The notes: generated from the sequence alone by a model not told the origin. Numbered from the stretch's first letter, positions 31,486 through 39,604 are shown. The stretch: 64,000 bases of DNA from Chengkuizengella sp. SCS-71B (GCF_040100845.1 NZ_JAZHSH010000001.1:3270501-3334500), one strand, 5' to 3'. A program made the numbers and translations.

Positions 31486-31614
31486 TTAATTTGGCGTGAT
31501 CACTATGGCAACTGGCTCATTCCCAACAGGAACGGTCGCAATCACACTATTCGTACTGCTCGCAATCACGGATACGGTATCGGCAAAGACATTTGCAGCA
31601 TAAACAAACCCCAT
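31486..31614 (-). pseudogene. YVTN propeller remnant E (1 repeat)
   Basis: A 42-codon frame: MGFVYAAN, one TVSVIA...VPVG unit, then IVITPN and stop. It keeps the full upstream region and ribosome site of the larger copies, so it looks like the end point of blade loss. Whether it is translated is unknown. Confidence 0.7.
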
Positions 31615-31805
31615 TTGATTCTCTCCTCCTTCATCAATTCATCGTTACCTCAAGATATGGCAGATTCTTCAGTCTGCCTTAAGACACACAACGTCATTCA
31701 TATGAAAACTCACTATTGATGGAGTATTTGTACATTAAGACTTACTGTAGAACAACATTGACATGTTGCTAAGCCATCCTCTCATTGAATATTCAAGAAG
31801 GTATC

Positions 31806-32243
31806 CTAATCAGCTAATCTCACCGTCCCGTTATAACTTCCACGCACCCCATTAAAACTGGGATCTCCTGTATTTGCAACGCCAGTAATGATAAGCTTAC
31901 ATACCTGTTTTGCGATTAAGGATTTTTTCTGTCCCGGTTGAATAAGGATGGGGCCTACGATGTCCATACCAGCTTGGTCTCGTAAAGTTGCCATGAAATC
32001 ACAGTTACAGAACTCACAAGGAGTACTGTCAAATTCACGAATAGGATCATTTTTGATATTAATACAGATATCCACATTGGTGTCAGAAAAAACATATTGT
32101 TCTGATAGTGGAGCCCCCGCCCCATCGATACAATCTTGAACAATACAACCATCGATCTCACATAAGCAACATTCATTAATCGTAACTTTACAATCTGGAC
32201 AACATTTCTTTTTCCAAGGGGCTGTATTACAATTACAACTCAT
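31806..32243 (-). CDS. Cys-rich protein resembling DUF3992 endospore appendage (S-Ena) subunits
   Basis: 145 residues. Residues 1-40 hold many cysteines (CNCN, CCPDC, ECCLCE, then CIVQDC). The rest looks all-beta, ending in SLIAKQVCKLIITG...GSYNGTVRLAD. A cysteine-rich N-terminal connector with a CC motif, a VQD-x-C step and a terminal TG-x-G-x-Y-x-G strand are features I associate with S-Ena subunits of Bacillus cereus; this is recalled pattern similarity, not a search result. AAAGGTG precedes the ATG and a sigma-K-like promoter lies 41 bp upstream. It is the only intact copy and heads the leftward array of alternating propeller and DUF3992-like copies. Confidence 0.55.
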   Translation of the reverse strand: MSCNCNTAPWKKKCCPDCKVTINECCLCEIDGCIVQDCIDGAGAPLSEQYVFSDTNVDICINIKNDPIREFDSTPCEFCNCDFMATLRDQAGMDIVGPILIQPGQKKSLIAKQVCKLIITGVANTGDPSFNGVRGSYNGTVRLAD

Positions 32244-32283
32244 AATAAAATCACACCTTTATTAGTTTATTTATTTGATGAAA

Positions 32284-32315
32284 TATAGTATGCATTGGAT
32301 GATATACATGATTGG
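32284..32315 (-). promoter_or_regulatory. Sigma-K-like promoter of the DUF3992-like gene
   Basis: CCAATCA, 16 bp, CATACTATA on the minus strand; part of a set of twelve promoters with the same spacing. Confidence 0.6.
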
Positions 32316-32491
32316 ACATTTGTCTTCGTTTATATAAAGTCCACATTTGTCTGTATCAATATGGGATGTGCTAGAATAAATTGAAAGTACAACATTCACA
32401 TATGTTTTTATCAAAATACCCATTGTTCCAGTCTTTTTATGCTAAGTTTCTTCTCAATAATGATGAGAAGGAACTTTTTTATTTATCTTCT

Positions 32492-32857
32492 TTATCCTCT
32501 CCTACTCACCTCTTCTGCTGTCTTTTTGTTATGACAGCAATGACATAACGATTGTAGATTACATAGGTCTAACCTCAATGACCAGTCCTCTTTAATCGGT
32601 GTAATGTGATCCACCATATTTGCTGGAGTGATTTGCTTTTATTTTAAACAGTGCTGACATAGATGACGATCTCTAGTTAAGACTTGTTGTCTTATAATCT
32701 TCCATTCCTTGCTTTGATAGAATGTTTTACTCTTCTTATCTCTTACATACTTATCATAGTATTGGTGTTTATTTTTCTTGTGTTCATCACAATAAGCTTC
32801 TCTTGATGGTTTTAAACAGCTTGGATGATTACATGGTTTCTTAGGTTTAGATGGCAT
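32492..32857 (-). pseudogene. Phage-type HNH endonuclease, interrupted by a stop codon
   Basis: A 121-codon frame in which codon 73 is TAA (32639-32641). Before it are CNHPSCLK, YCDEH and a basic helix ending in DRHLCQHCLK. After it, in the same frame, come MVDHITPIKEDWSLR, LCNLQSLCHCCHNKK and stop. Together these make the Cys-Cys/HNH nuclease found next to phage terminase genes. The nonsense codon removes the H-N-H residues, so it should be inactive. It overlaps the preceding zinc-ribbon gene by 11 bp. Confidence 0.85.
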
Positions 32858-32984
32858 GACAGTCTAATCCCATTTCTTCATAAACCTCTCCATCAATCAT
32901 GCAACCACATTCACATTCATATATTCCTTGATTCCAATGATTCATTTCTTCGCCACAAGACGGACAGAATATTTCATCGATCAT
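32847..32984 (-). CDS. Zinc-ribbon miniprotein, phage type
   Basis: 45 residues with two cysteine pairs (FCPSCGEE and ECECGC), which makes a small zinc ribbon. The ATG at 32984 lies within the end of the DUF3797-like gene and the stop lies inside the HNH gene, so the three overlap as a compact phage-style operon. Function unknown. Confidence 0.6.
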   Translation of the reverse strand: MIDEIFCPSCGEEMNHWNQGIYECECGCMIDGEVYEEMGLDCHAI

Positions 32985-33135
32985 CTACTTCAACTACCCA
33001 TCCACATTTACATGTTCTTTTAAATGATTTATCATCTATTTCTAAAGTCCCTGCACCATTACCGATATGACTACTACCACACTGTTCACAGACTTCATAC
33101 TCTTTAATTAATTCCATCGCTCTAACTACATTCAT
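32974..33135 (-). CDS. DUF3797-like zinc-ribbon protein
   Basis: 53 residues: an N-terminal helix (VVRAMELIKEYEVC), CEQCGS, IGNGAGTLEI, then RTCKCGW. This is the pattern of the short DUF3797 proteins of Bacillus phages and prophages, as I remember them. CGGAGG precedes the ATG. It is first in the small leftward phage cluster. Confidence 0.65.
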   Translation of the reverse strand: MNVVRAMELIKEYEVCEQCGSSHIGNGAGTLEIDDKSFKRTCKCGWVVEVDDR

Positions 33136-33226
33136 TCAAAAATCCTCCGTACATAAAATACCTCCTCAGTGAAAAGAAGGTATTTAGAAGAAGTTCAAAT
33201 ATAAAATTTTTTTTTCAAACTGGTAT

Positions 33227-33751
33227 CTATACTGGAAATACAGTGGCTTTTAGACTACGAGATGCAACAAAGACGTTAATTACAGCTTTAACTGGTTCAG
33301 TTACAAAAACCCTTGTAATTTTAAGTGCATATGTGTTGATTCCAGCTCTTGGATTATTATCTACTATAGGAAAGTTTGGAAAGTTTGTATGTCTTCCTGT
33401 GGTACCTACTGGTGCCTCATAATCCATTTCATCGTTAATCGTTGCAATGACATCACCATTACGCAAGATCTCATAGGTCACTTCAAAAGTTACAGGGCCA
33501 CTCATTAAAACTCCTAGGTCACTATCCTCATCTATAGCAGCAATTTGACCAACATCCTCTTCTAAAGCAATTTGTGCCATTGAATCAATTGACACCTGAG
33601 TTCTTTGTGGTTGTTTAACGCACACCTCGACGGTAGCTACAATTTCAAAGTCACCATCAGCAGCAAGAAGAATCGCACCAGCTGCCTCACTATATGGATC
33701 ATCTACCGAAACCGTATCAGCTACAACAGAAGGTCCTTTCTTTAATCCCAT
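33227..33751 (-). CDS. Putative spore-surface protein, beta-rich
   Basis: 174 residues, no signal peptide, almost entirely beta-strand-like with acidic loops. Starts MGLKKGPSVV at ATG 33751 (GGGAGG upstream) and ends with a hydrophobic strand set (INVFVASRSLKATV). It has a promoter of the shared sigma-K-like set (33789-33820), which is the basis for suggesting spore localisation. I do not recognise the family. A hairpin at about 33157-33186 (AAATACC / GGTATTT) may terminate it. Confidence 0.6.
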   Translation of the reverse strand: MGLKKGPSVVADTVSVDDPYSEAAGAILLAADGDFEIVATVEVCVKQPQRTQVSIDSMAQIALEEDVGQIAAIDEDSDLGVLMSGPVTFEVTYEILRNGDVIATINDEMDYEAPVGTTGRHTNFPNFPIVDNNPRAGINTYALKITRVFVTEPVKAVINVFVASRSLKATVFPV

Positions 33752-33788
33752 AAACTTACCTCCCAACTTTATAATTATCCGTTTATCC

Positions 33789-33820
33789 TATCTTATGAAT
33801 AATCTAATGAAGTTGCTTGG
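33789..33820 (-). promoter_or_regulatory. Sigma-K-like promoter of the 33227-33751 gene
   Basis: CCAAGCA, 16 bp, CATAAGATA on the minus strand. Confidence 0.6.
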
Positions 33821-33924
33821 ACTCTTATCTATGGGCTGGAATGTAAAAAAGAGTGCTATTTATTAGCATATTTTAAGTTTTATCCTCTCACTATATAGTG
33901 GAAAACGTATGACAAAAAGAGCCC
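33800..33924. repeat. Direct repeat pair 33800-33924 / 39365-39485
   Basis: About 120 bp shared at roughly 80 percent identity, from TAATCTAATGAAG to GTATGACAAAAA. This copy supplies the -35 element of the gene at 33751 and leads into a terminator. The second copy keeps the -35 (CCAAGCA on the minus strand) but has no -10 and no gene, so it is an orphaned promoter/terminator segment. Confidence 0.8.
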
Positions 33925-33937
33925 CTTTCGAGGCTCT
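33918..33937 (-). terminator. Terminator of the kelch gene
   Basis: Stem AGAGCC / GGCTCT followed on the minus strand by TTTTTGTC, 15 bp past the kelch-gene stop. Confidence 0.75.
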
Positions 33938-33952
33938 CCTTAAGCTAATATA

Positions 33953-34858
33953 TTATTGAGTTAATTCATATTCATTTACTTCAAACGTTAATATATTATC
34001 ATGAATGATATAATCTGTTCTATTTAAGAATGGTCCAACATTACCTGTCTTTTCTATGGCATAAGCTACTGTTAAGTTGCCTTGGTACCAAATAACAAAC
34101 TCCTCAACTTCACTCATAGTTACATCATATTCTTTTTCTTGTCCGTTTTCTAATACAATTACTAGGATTGCTCTATTGTTATTTACGCTTGCTGATGCTT
34201 CTGGTGTTGCCGATGCTTCGTTTGAGTTTTCGCTTTCTCCTGCTGCGTTTACTGCGGAAACAACATAATAATAAGTGGTTCCATTTATCACGTCTGTATC
34301 AAGATAAGATGTCTCAGTTACACCTTCTGCTATGATGTCATATGGACCACCTTCTGTTGTTGATCTTTTTACTGTGTAACTGTCAGAACCTTCTACAAGA
34401 ATCCATGATAGAGTTACTTGTGAATCTCCTGCTTCTGCTGTTAGGGTTTGTGGAATGTTAGGAGTCGGATTAGACACTGGAGAATATGCTTCAACACTTG
34501 ATAGAGTTTCATTACCATCATACCCACCTATTGCATAAATCACATCACCAACAACTTCACTTCTGTGAACATTCCTTTCATGATTCAAACTAGATGTTTC
34601 TGTCCATGTATTTGTGTGAGGGTCATATACTTCAGTGCTTGATAAACGAAGACCAGTGTCTTCTCGTCCACCGATTGCATAGATTTTCCCATCAAAAACT
34701 ACTATTTGATGATAGTTTCTCCCTTGATTCAATTTAGCAAATTCTGTCCATGTATCTGTTTGTGGATTATAAGTCTCAACGTTAGCTAAATAACTAAGAT
34801 TATATCCTCCAATAACATAGATATTCCCATCGTATAATAAAGTTTGATATACGTGTTT
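33953..34858 (-). pseudogene. Kelch / fibronectin-III protein, 5'-truncated
   Basis: An open frame of about 300 codons whose 5' end is lost at 34858, where the sequence changes to the integrase fragment. It begins mid-repeat with YDGNIYVIGGY, then two kelch repeats (KIYAIGG, VIYAIGG). A fibronectin type III domain follows (PQTLTAEAGDSQVTLSW to ASATPEA), then a C-terminal segment of about 75 residues. No start codon with a ribosome site remains; a TTG at 34732 lies within a repeat. Such proteins are usually surface or extracellular; the signal sequence would have been in the lost part. Confidence 0.75.
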
Positions 34859-34861
34859 TCA

Positions 34862-35636
34862 AATTGCAGCAAGAGAAGTAGAAGATAAATTACAGAAAGG
34901 AATTACCCCCCATCTAAAACCAGAACCTTTCAATGAGTATTTCTCCGACTGGCTTAAACTTTATAAAACAAGTATTTCTGGTAATACAATGGAACGTTAC
35001 TTAAACACACTCGAAACCATTCAAGACCATTTTGGTAGTATGCCTATCCAAAAAATTAGTAAAAGAACATATCAGGCATTTTTAAATGGCTACGCACGTA
35101 CCAGAACAAAAGAAACAACAAGGAAATTAAATTCACATATTCGATCTTGTGTTAAAGACACAATTGATGAAGGGGTAATAAGTAAAGACTTTACACGAGG
35201 AGTTGTCTTATCTGGAGGTGTACAAGCCAAAAAAGCAGAAGATAAACACCTAAGTTATTTTGATAGTAAAAGGTTATTAAGAGAATTAAAAAATAACTTA
35301 GCAACTACAACACATTATTTACTTCTCCTAGGACTTACTTCTGGTTTAAGATTTGCCGAATTAGTTGGACTAACTAGAAAAGACTTTAATTTTAGAAAAA
35401 GTGAAATAAGCATAAATAAAACTTGGGGATATACTAAAAAAATGCATGAAGGGTTTGGTTCTACTAAAAATGAACAATCAAACAGAGTTATTAAAATGGA
35501 CTCTGCAACAATGAATATATTCAAAATATGGTTCGATAGTTCGCCTGATAATATTCATCGATTAGTATTTTTCAGTCCCAATTCTAAGTATAAAGACCCA
35601 GAGATAATTCGAACGTTAGAGTTCGTCGAAGCATAA
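34862..35636 (+). pseudogene. Tyrosine recombinase (integrase) fragment
   Basis: Carries the phage-integrase core-binding domain (FNEYFSDWLKLYKTS, then MERYLNTLETIQDHFG) and the start of the catalytic domain with the first Arg box (LLLGLTSGLRFAELVGL). It lacks the HxxR and Tyr residues: after NSKYK the frame enters the 236-bp repeat and ends with DPEIIRTLEFVEA. The two N-terminal blocks are in different frames (a probable one-base insertion near 34980), and the true start is missing. It is therefore dead. It sits at the right end of the island beside att copy 3, as expected. Confidence 0.85.
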
Positions 35637-35827
35637 ACCTCGAAAGCATAACATCGCAGTCAGGTTACTGTATCTCTCCTGGGACGCCATTACATACTTG
35701 TGAGTCAAGGTAAATACATATACCAAATCCTCTGGAACGTTGATATAACAATGTTTCAGAGGATTTTTTTGATTCCATTTATTTTGGTAGAATACGATTA
35801 AATAAGATATAAATTAAAATTTTTTTA
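35592..35827 (+). repeat. 236-bp direct repeat, right copy
   Basis: Matches 25236-25471 with one mismatch. Includes the end of the integrase-like frame, att core copy 3 (35672-35691) and the AATCCTCTG / CAGAGGATT terminator. Confidence 0.9.
35672..35691 (+). other. Putative att core, copy 3
   Basis: Third copy of the 20-bp tRNA-Arg 3' end, 10,356 bp after copy 2; the presumed right attachment site. Confidence 0.7.
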
Positions 35828-35986
35828 TTATGCGTTCAACATGCTCTGGAAGAAGCATCATTCTGCTTGATTCCCATAGCATATTAGAACCTGGTGTTAG
35901 TTTATACTCTTAGAGCGTTTGTTCTTATTGCATAGGAGGTACACAAGGGAAGGCAAGAGCACATATTTAAAGTACAGTACATACGT

Positions 35987-36018
35987 CCACTCATAATAAT
36001 ACCAACTTGAATACACTA
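35987..36018 (+). promoter_or_regulatory. Sigma-K-like promoter of F1
   Basis: CCACTCA, 16 bp, AATACACTA, 25 bp before the F1 start. The 130 bp upstream is a diverged copy of the region upstream of F5. Confidence 0.55.
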
Positions 36019-36042
36019 AAAAAATAAAAGGGACGTGATTGT

Positions 36043-36558
36043 ATGGGTGTTTTTGATAAGTCTAAGTGTGATTGCTGTGTCTGTCCGATGCAGTGTGTTT
36101 TGGAGCAGTTGGTTGGTGTTCAGAATGTAACTATTGCAGCTCCGACATTTGCAAGTGTTGGTGTAATTATTAACCAAGTTAAAAATTTCATAGCTTTTAC
36201 TAGTGGGGGGGATATTCCTATTTGTCAAATTACTGGAGTCGCCACGTTAGATCCAACAATTCCAGTAAATTTAAAACCTATAAAGAAAAGTAATGGAGAA
36301 TGCGCATGTTGTGAAGGCCCTATAATAAATGTGGCAAAATCATTGATTGGTCAAAATGTTGAAATTGAATTTATCTCAATTGGAGATGCAGTAATAGTAA
36401 AATTAGTAGATGTTGGGGAAGGAATCGTTGTTGGGAAAGTTGAAGACGAAACTGACTTTTTTTCTTCATGTGCAATAACAAGGATTAATCCAACTAACCA
36501 ACAACAATTTAACGGTCAATCAGGATTTTTAGGATTCTACCTAGCCAGCGGGGGATAG
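36043..36558 (+). CDS. CDCCVCPMQ-family Cys-rich protein F1
   Basis: 171 residues. Family layout: MGVFD-x3-CDCCVCPMQCVLEQLVG at the N-terminus, a beta-rich middle with IPICQITGV, then a LKPIKKS..CACCEGP cysteine block near residue 85, GEGIVVG, and SSCAITRI near the end. About ten cysteines and no signal peptide. It ends FYLASGG because the stop used by its relatives (inside a terminator loop) is lost and the frame runs through the old terminator sequence. A spore-coat or exosporium role is inferred from the promoter type and cysteine content only. Confidence 0.65.
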   Translation: MGVFDKSKCDCCVCPMQCVLEQLVGVQNVTIAAPTFASVGVIINQVKNFIAFTSGGDIPICQITGVATLDPTIPVNLKPIKKSNGECACCEGPIINVAKSLIGQNVEIEFISIGDAVIVKLVDVGEGIVVGKVEDETDFFSSCAITRINPTNQQQFNGQSGFLGFYLASGG

Positions 36559-36900
36559 ACTTACTTCTGCACTATATTCTTCGAACCACTCCATAATTTA
36601 GCTCCTAATCCTAATTGTTTCGATGCCCATTTAGTGTTTTAATAGCTACAGCATAACTATTAATATTTTGTCTTTATAAATGCGCGTCTTAATTGGGGGG
36701 GGGGGGAAATTTAGTTACTGTTCCAGTTTTAAACTCATTCTGACCAAAAGTTCTGAACAACTCAACTGTGATTTCTGATCTACTTAACCATTGAATCTGA
36801 TAACTTTTGAGATATAACGTTAACTTCTTCCTCTGTAAGTTAAATATAAGAGGTACAGGGAGATATGCAAGAGTACAATTTTAACACTTGGTACACACGT
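36559..36900. other. Gap with holin-like tail and a 12-G run
   Basis: The minus strand at about 36569-36630 encodes KLWSGSKNIVQK and stop, resembling a phage holin C-terminus. At 36695-36706 there is an uninterrupted run of 12 G. The last part (from about 36840) resembles the upstream regions of F1 and F5. Confidence 0.5.
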
Positions 36901-36932
36901 CCAGTCAAACCTCCCATAAAACTCATAACATA
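36901..36932 (+). promoter_or_regulatory. Sigma-K-like promoter of F2
   Basis: CCAGTCA, 16 bp, CATAACATA, 32 bp before the F2 start. Confidence 0.6.
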
Positions 36933-36963
36933 CATTAGATAAAAAATGAACGGAGGTGAAATC

Positions 36964-37446
36964 ATGGGAGCTTTTGATAGAACAATCTGTGATTGCTGTG
37001 TCTGTCCGATGCAATGCGTCATGGAAAAATTAGTTACACGTGATGTGGGTATTGCCACGCCTGTTAGAGTGACTCCTGTTACAATTAATTCTGTTGAAAA
37101 TTTTATAGCAAATACCAGTCAAGGATCATTTCCAATATGTAATGTTACTGCTGTTGGAACTATACCTCCTTTTGATATTGATTTAAATCTAAAACCAGTG
37201 CAAAAAGATATTAAAGGGAAATGTAGTTGTTGCGAAGATCCAGCTACAAATGAATTGCAACAGCTCATTGGAAAAGAAGTGAATCTTGAATTTATTGGAG
37301 GAATAGCTCCCTTTGCAGACGGAAATATCGTCACTGGAAAAGTTTCACAAGTTGGAGAAGGTATTTTAATTTTAAGTGATCTTGGAATAACTTTTTCTAA
37401 TGCTGCAATATCTACTTGCCAAATTACAAGAATTGAACTCAACTAA
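36964..37446 (+). CDS. CDCCVCPMQ-family Cys-rich protein F2
   Basis: 160 residues from ATG 36964 (ACGGAGGTG upstream). Has MGAFD-x3-CDCCVCPMQCVMEKL, ICNVTAV, LKPVQKD..CSCCEDP, GEGILIL and STCQITRI, so all landmarks of the family are present. It is the member with the cleanest ribosome site and promoter. It ends directly after the ITRI block without the proline-rich tail of F3. No transmembrane or signal segment. Confidence 0.7.
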   Translation: MGAFDRTICDCCVCPMQCVMEKLVTRDVGIATPVRVTPVTINSVENFIANTSQGSFPICNVTAVGTIPPFDIDLNLKPVQKDIKGKCSCCEDPATNELQQLIGKEVNLEFIGGIAPFADGNIVTGKVSQVGEGILILSDLGITFSNAAISTCQITRIELN

Positions 37447-37494
37447 TTATACAATATCCCCTACCAGCTACTAAGCTAGTGAAGGAAAAAAACA

Positions 37495-37525
37495 AAAGCT
37501 TCTTCCGTTAAATGGAGAAGCTTTA
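37495..37525 (+). terminator. Hairpin after F2
   Basis: AAAGCTTCTTCC / GGAGAAGCTTT with a modest TTTATAT tail. Confidence 0.55.
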
Positions 37526-37636
37526 TATATGGGATATTTCAATAAAAGCATTTGTGACTGCTTGCTTTTTTTATATTAATTCAGATTACATATTGACACC
37601 GGCATTAGCGGATATTTCTTTATACAGTACTCACGT

Positions 37637-37668
37637 CCAGTCAAAGCAATATCAAAATGAATACATTA
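37637..37668 (+). promoter_or_regulatory. Sigma-K-like promoter of F3
   Basis: CCAGTCA, 16 bp, AATACATTA, 29 bp before the F3 start. Confidence 0.55.
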
Positions 37669-37696
37669 ATAAAAAATGTGAGAAGGACGTGATTTC

Positions 37697-38236
37697 ATGG
37701 GTGTTTTTGATGAGTCTATATGTGATTGTTGCGTTTGTCCGATGCAGTGTGTTTTGGAACAGTTGATTGGAGTGGAGGGTTTGGAGATTGATACACCTGA
37801 TATTAGTATTCCTACAACTATTACTAGTGTTAGTGATTTCATTGTAACAACTACTGATGGAGATATTCCAATATGTCAAATTACTCATGTGGATATCGAG
37901 GACATTACAAATACAATTATTACAAACGTATTATCAGCTTTAAAACCTATAAAAAACAGTAAAGGGAAATGTGCTTGTTGTGAAGACCCTATGACAAATT
38001 TGCTTAAATTTGAAATTGGGAATATTTTTATTTTTGAATTTATTAGTTTTTCTGGGCCATTTGGCGATGAAATCTTAGGTGTTGGAGAAGGAATTGTCGT
38101 AGGACTCAGTTTAGGTGGTGGGTTTTTAGACATCTATTCCACATGTGCATTAACAAGAGTTATTCCATTAACTCAACAACAATTTAATGATCCATCTAGA
38201 CCTTCTAGAAGAACCATTTCCCCACCAACTACCTAA
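37697..38236 (+). CDS. CDCCVCPMQ-family Cys-rich protein F3
   Basis: 179 residues, the longest member. MGVFD-x3-CDCCVCPMQCVLEQLIG, then IPICQITHV, LKPIKNS..CACCEDP, GEGIVVG and STCALTRV. A polar tail (TQQQFNDPSRPSRRTISPPTT) carries it to a stop codon that lies inside the loop of its own terminator hairpin. A remnant at 45089-45226 is closest to this copy. Its 3' end is overlapped on the other strand by a decayed holin gene. Confidence 0.68.
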   Translation: MGVFDESICDCCVCPMQCVLEQLIGVEGLEIDTPDISIPTTITSVSDFIVTTTDGDIPICQITHVDIEDITNTIITNVLSALKPIKNSKGKCACCEDPMTNLLKFEIGNIFIFEFISFSGPFGDEILGVGEGIVVGLSLGGGFLDIYSTCALTRVIPLTQQQFNDPSRPSRRTISPPTT

Positions 38237-38488
38237 AAGCCAGTGGGGTTTAAACTCACTCCTTCCTGACATTTTCTCTTTCAATTCACGTAATTCATCA
38301 ATAATCATGTCGTACTTTTCACTAAACTTTTCTAAAGTACTAATTAACTGACCTTCCCTCTCCTTATGTGACTCAATTAGTTTATCCTCTCTTTCTTTGC
38401 TATTTCTCATAACATAGATAAGTAACCATATAAAAAGGACCGCAAAAGGTCCCTGAGTTAAAAAATATTGAATGATATTTAATTCCGC
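38168..38488 (-). pseudogene. BhlA/UviB-type holin remnant
   Basis: Reading from 38485: ELNIIQYFLTQGPFAVLFIW, the end of a membrane helix (LLIYVM), then a charged coiled-coil tail (KEREDKLIESHKERE...ELKEKM). That is the layout of BhlA/UviB holin-like proteins. The start ATG is replaced by GCG with a stop just before it. The original 3' end is lost, so the frame runs into the antisense of F3. Not expected to be functional. Confidence 0.7.
38220..38248 (+). terminator. F3 terminator with the stop codon in its loop
   Basis: CCCCAC / GTGGGG with loop CAACTACCTAAAAGCCA, where TAA ends F3; a short T-run follows. The same CTACCTAAGCCAG loop recurs after F7 and, degraded, after F1 and F6. Confidence 0.65.
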
Positions 38489-38596
38489 TCATCAACACTC
38501 CGTTTAATGTTTTAATGACCACACAATAATCTTTTACACTTTTTGACACAATTCAAAAAACCACCAACCATTTTCAAAATTTTCGGATCATTCACC

Positions 38597-39076
38597 TTAT
38601 TCTATCTCGCTTATTCGAGTTATGGCGCAACTAGATATAGCGACATTAGATGACTCCTGTTGCAATATTACAATCCCTTCTCCTACATCAGAGATAATAC
38701 CAGTAACAATTTCAAAATCTCCTTCAGTAGTGTCGATCGATATGGAAACCTGATCTTTTAATGACTTGGCTAAATTGGTTATAGGATCTTCACAACAAGC
38801 ACATTCTCCTTTAGTACTTGTTTGAATCGGTTTTAAATCAAAAGAAAATGTTTGATTTTGAGGACAAACAGCAACTATTTTACAAATGGGAAAGTGAATT
38901 TTTTCACCAGATACTTCTATCCCAGAAACAATAAAATTTTTTACTTCCTCTATTTGAAGAAAAAAATCATCAGATGGGGTAACTATACCAATATCCTCTT
39001 GCCCCACCAACTGCTCCAATACACATTGCATCGGACAGACGCAGCAGTCACAGATGGTTTCATCGAAATGTCCCAC
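38597..39076 (-). CDS. CDCCVCPMQ-family Cys-rich protein F4
   Basis: 159 residues, the only intact member on the minus strand. I start it at GTG 39076 (AAGGAG 9 bp upstream) because this gives the family start MGHFD-x3-CDCCVCPMQCVLEQLVG. Landmarks: FPICKIVAV, LKPIQTS..CACCEDP, GEGIVIL, SSCAITRI. Its promoter (39113-39144) fits the set, which shows that the promoter module moves with the gene regardless of strand. Confidence 0.68.
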   Translation of the reverse strand: MGHFDETICDCCVCPMQCVLEQLVGQEDIGIVTPSDDFFLQIEEVKNFIVSGIEVSGEKIHFPICKIVAVCPQNQTFSFDLKPIQTSTKGECACCEDPITNLAKSLKDQVSISIDTTEGDFEIVTGIISDVGEGIVILQQESSNVAISSCAITRISEIE

Positions 39077-39604
39077 ATTAAACAACTCCTTATAAAATGT
39101 ATTTAATAAAGATATAGTATGCAAGATGTTAATAAACTGATTGGACGTATGTCTTAGGTATAAAATATCCACTTTTGTTTAGATGAATGTATAACACAAG
39201 TTTTCTTTTCATTGGATCATGATTGTATCCCTCTTTTAGTTTAAAGGCATATTCTTTTAACTTAGATACACTAACCCTTAGTTCATCTCACATAATAAAT
39301 AATCATCTCATTACTTACTATCTTCCAACACTGTCACATACAACACCTCTCGGGATTTTTTCTGTAATCTAATGAAGTTGCTTGGACTCTTATCTATGGG
39401 CTGGAATATAAAAAGAGCGCTGAAATATTAGCACCTCTTTATTTATCATCTCACTATATAGTGGCAAACGTATGACAAAAAAGCCCTTATAATTTATTAT
39501 TAAAATTCTCATGCTGTACTATAGTTCAACCTCCTAAAACGATCAACCACACCAATTCCTTTTATAATAAAAAATATATGATTAGTTATACTAAGCTTTA
39601 TTAA
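39077..39604. other. Gap between F4 and the IS110 fragment
   Basis: Holds the F4 promoter at 39113-39144, a minus-strand frame remnant about 39,180-39,290 (KLKEYAFKLKEGYNHDPMKR) without a start, and the second copy (39365-39485) of the 120-bp repeat. Confidence 0.45.
39113..39144 (-). promoter_or_regulatory. Sigma-K-like promoter of F4
   Basis: CCAATCA, 16 bp, CATACTATA on the minus strand. Confidence 0.6.

Noticed and set aside
26093-31614. Possible CRISPR array (regularly spaced near-identical repeats)
   Set aside because: The repeat unit is about 126 bp, in frame throughout, and encodes YVTN propeller blades. There are no short palindromic repeats, unique spacers or cas genes.
34732-34858. 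TTG 34732 as the true start of an intact kelch gene
   Set aside because: The open frame and kelch sequence continue upstream to 34858, so the TTG is an internal leucine codon and the gene is truncated.
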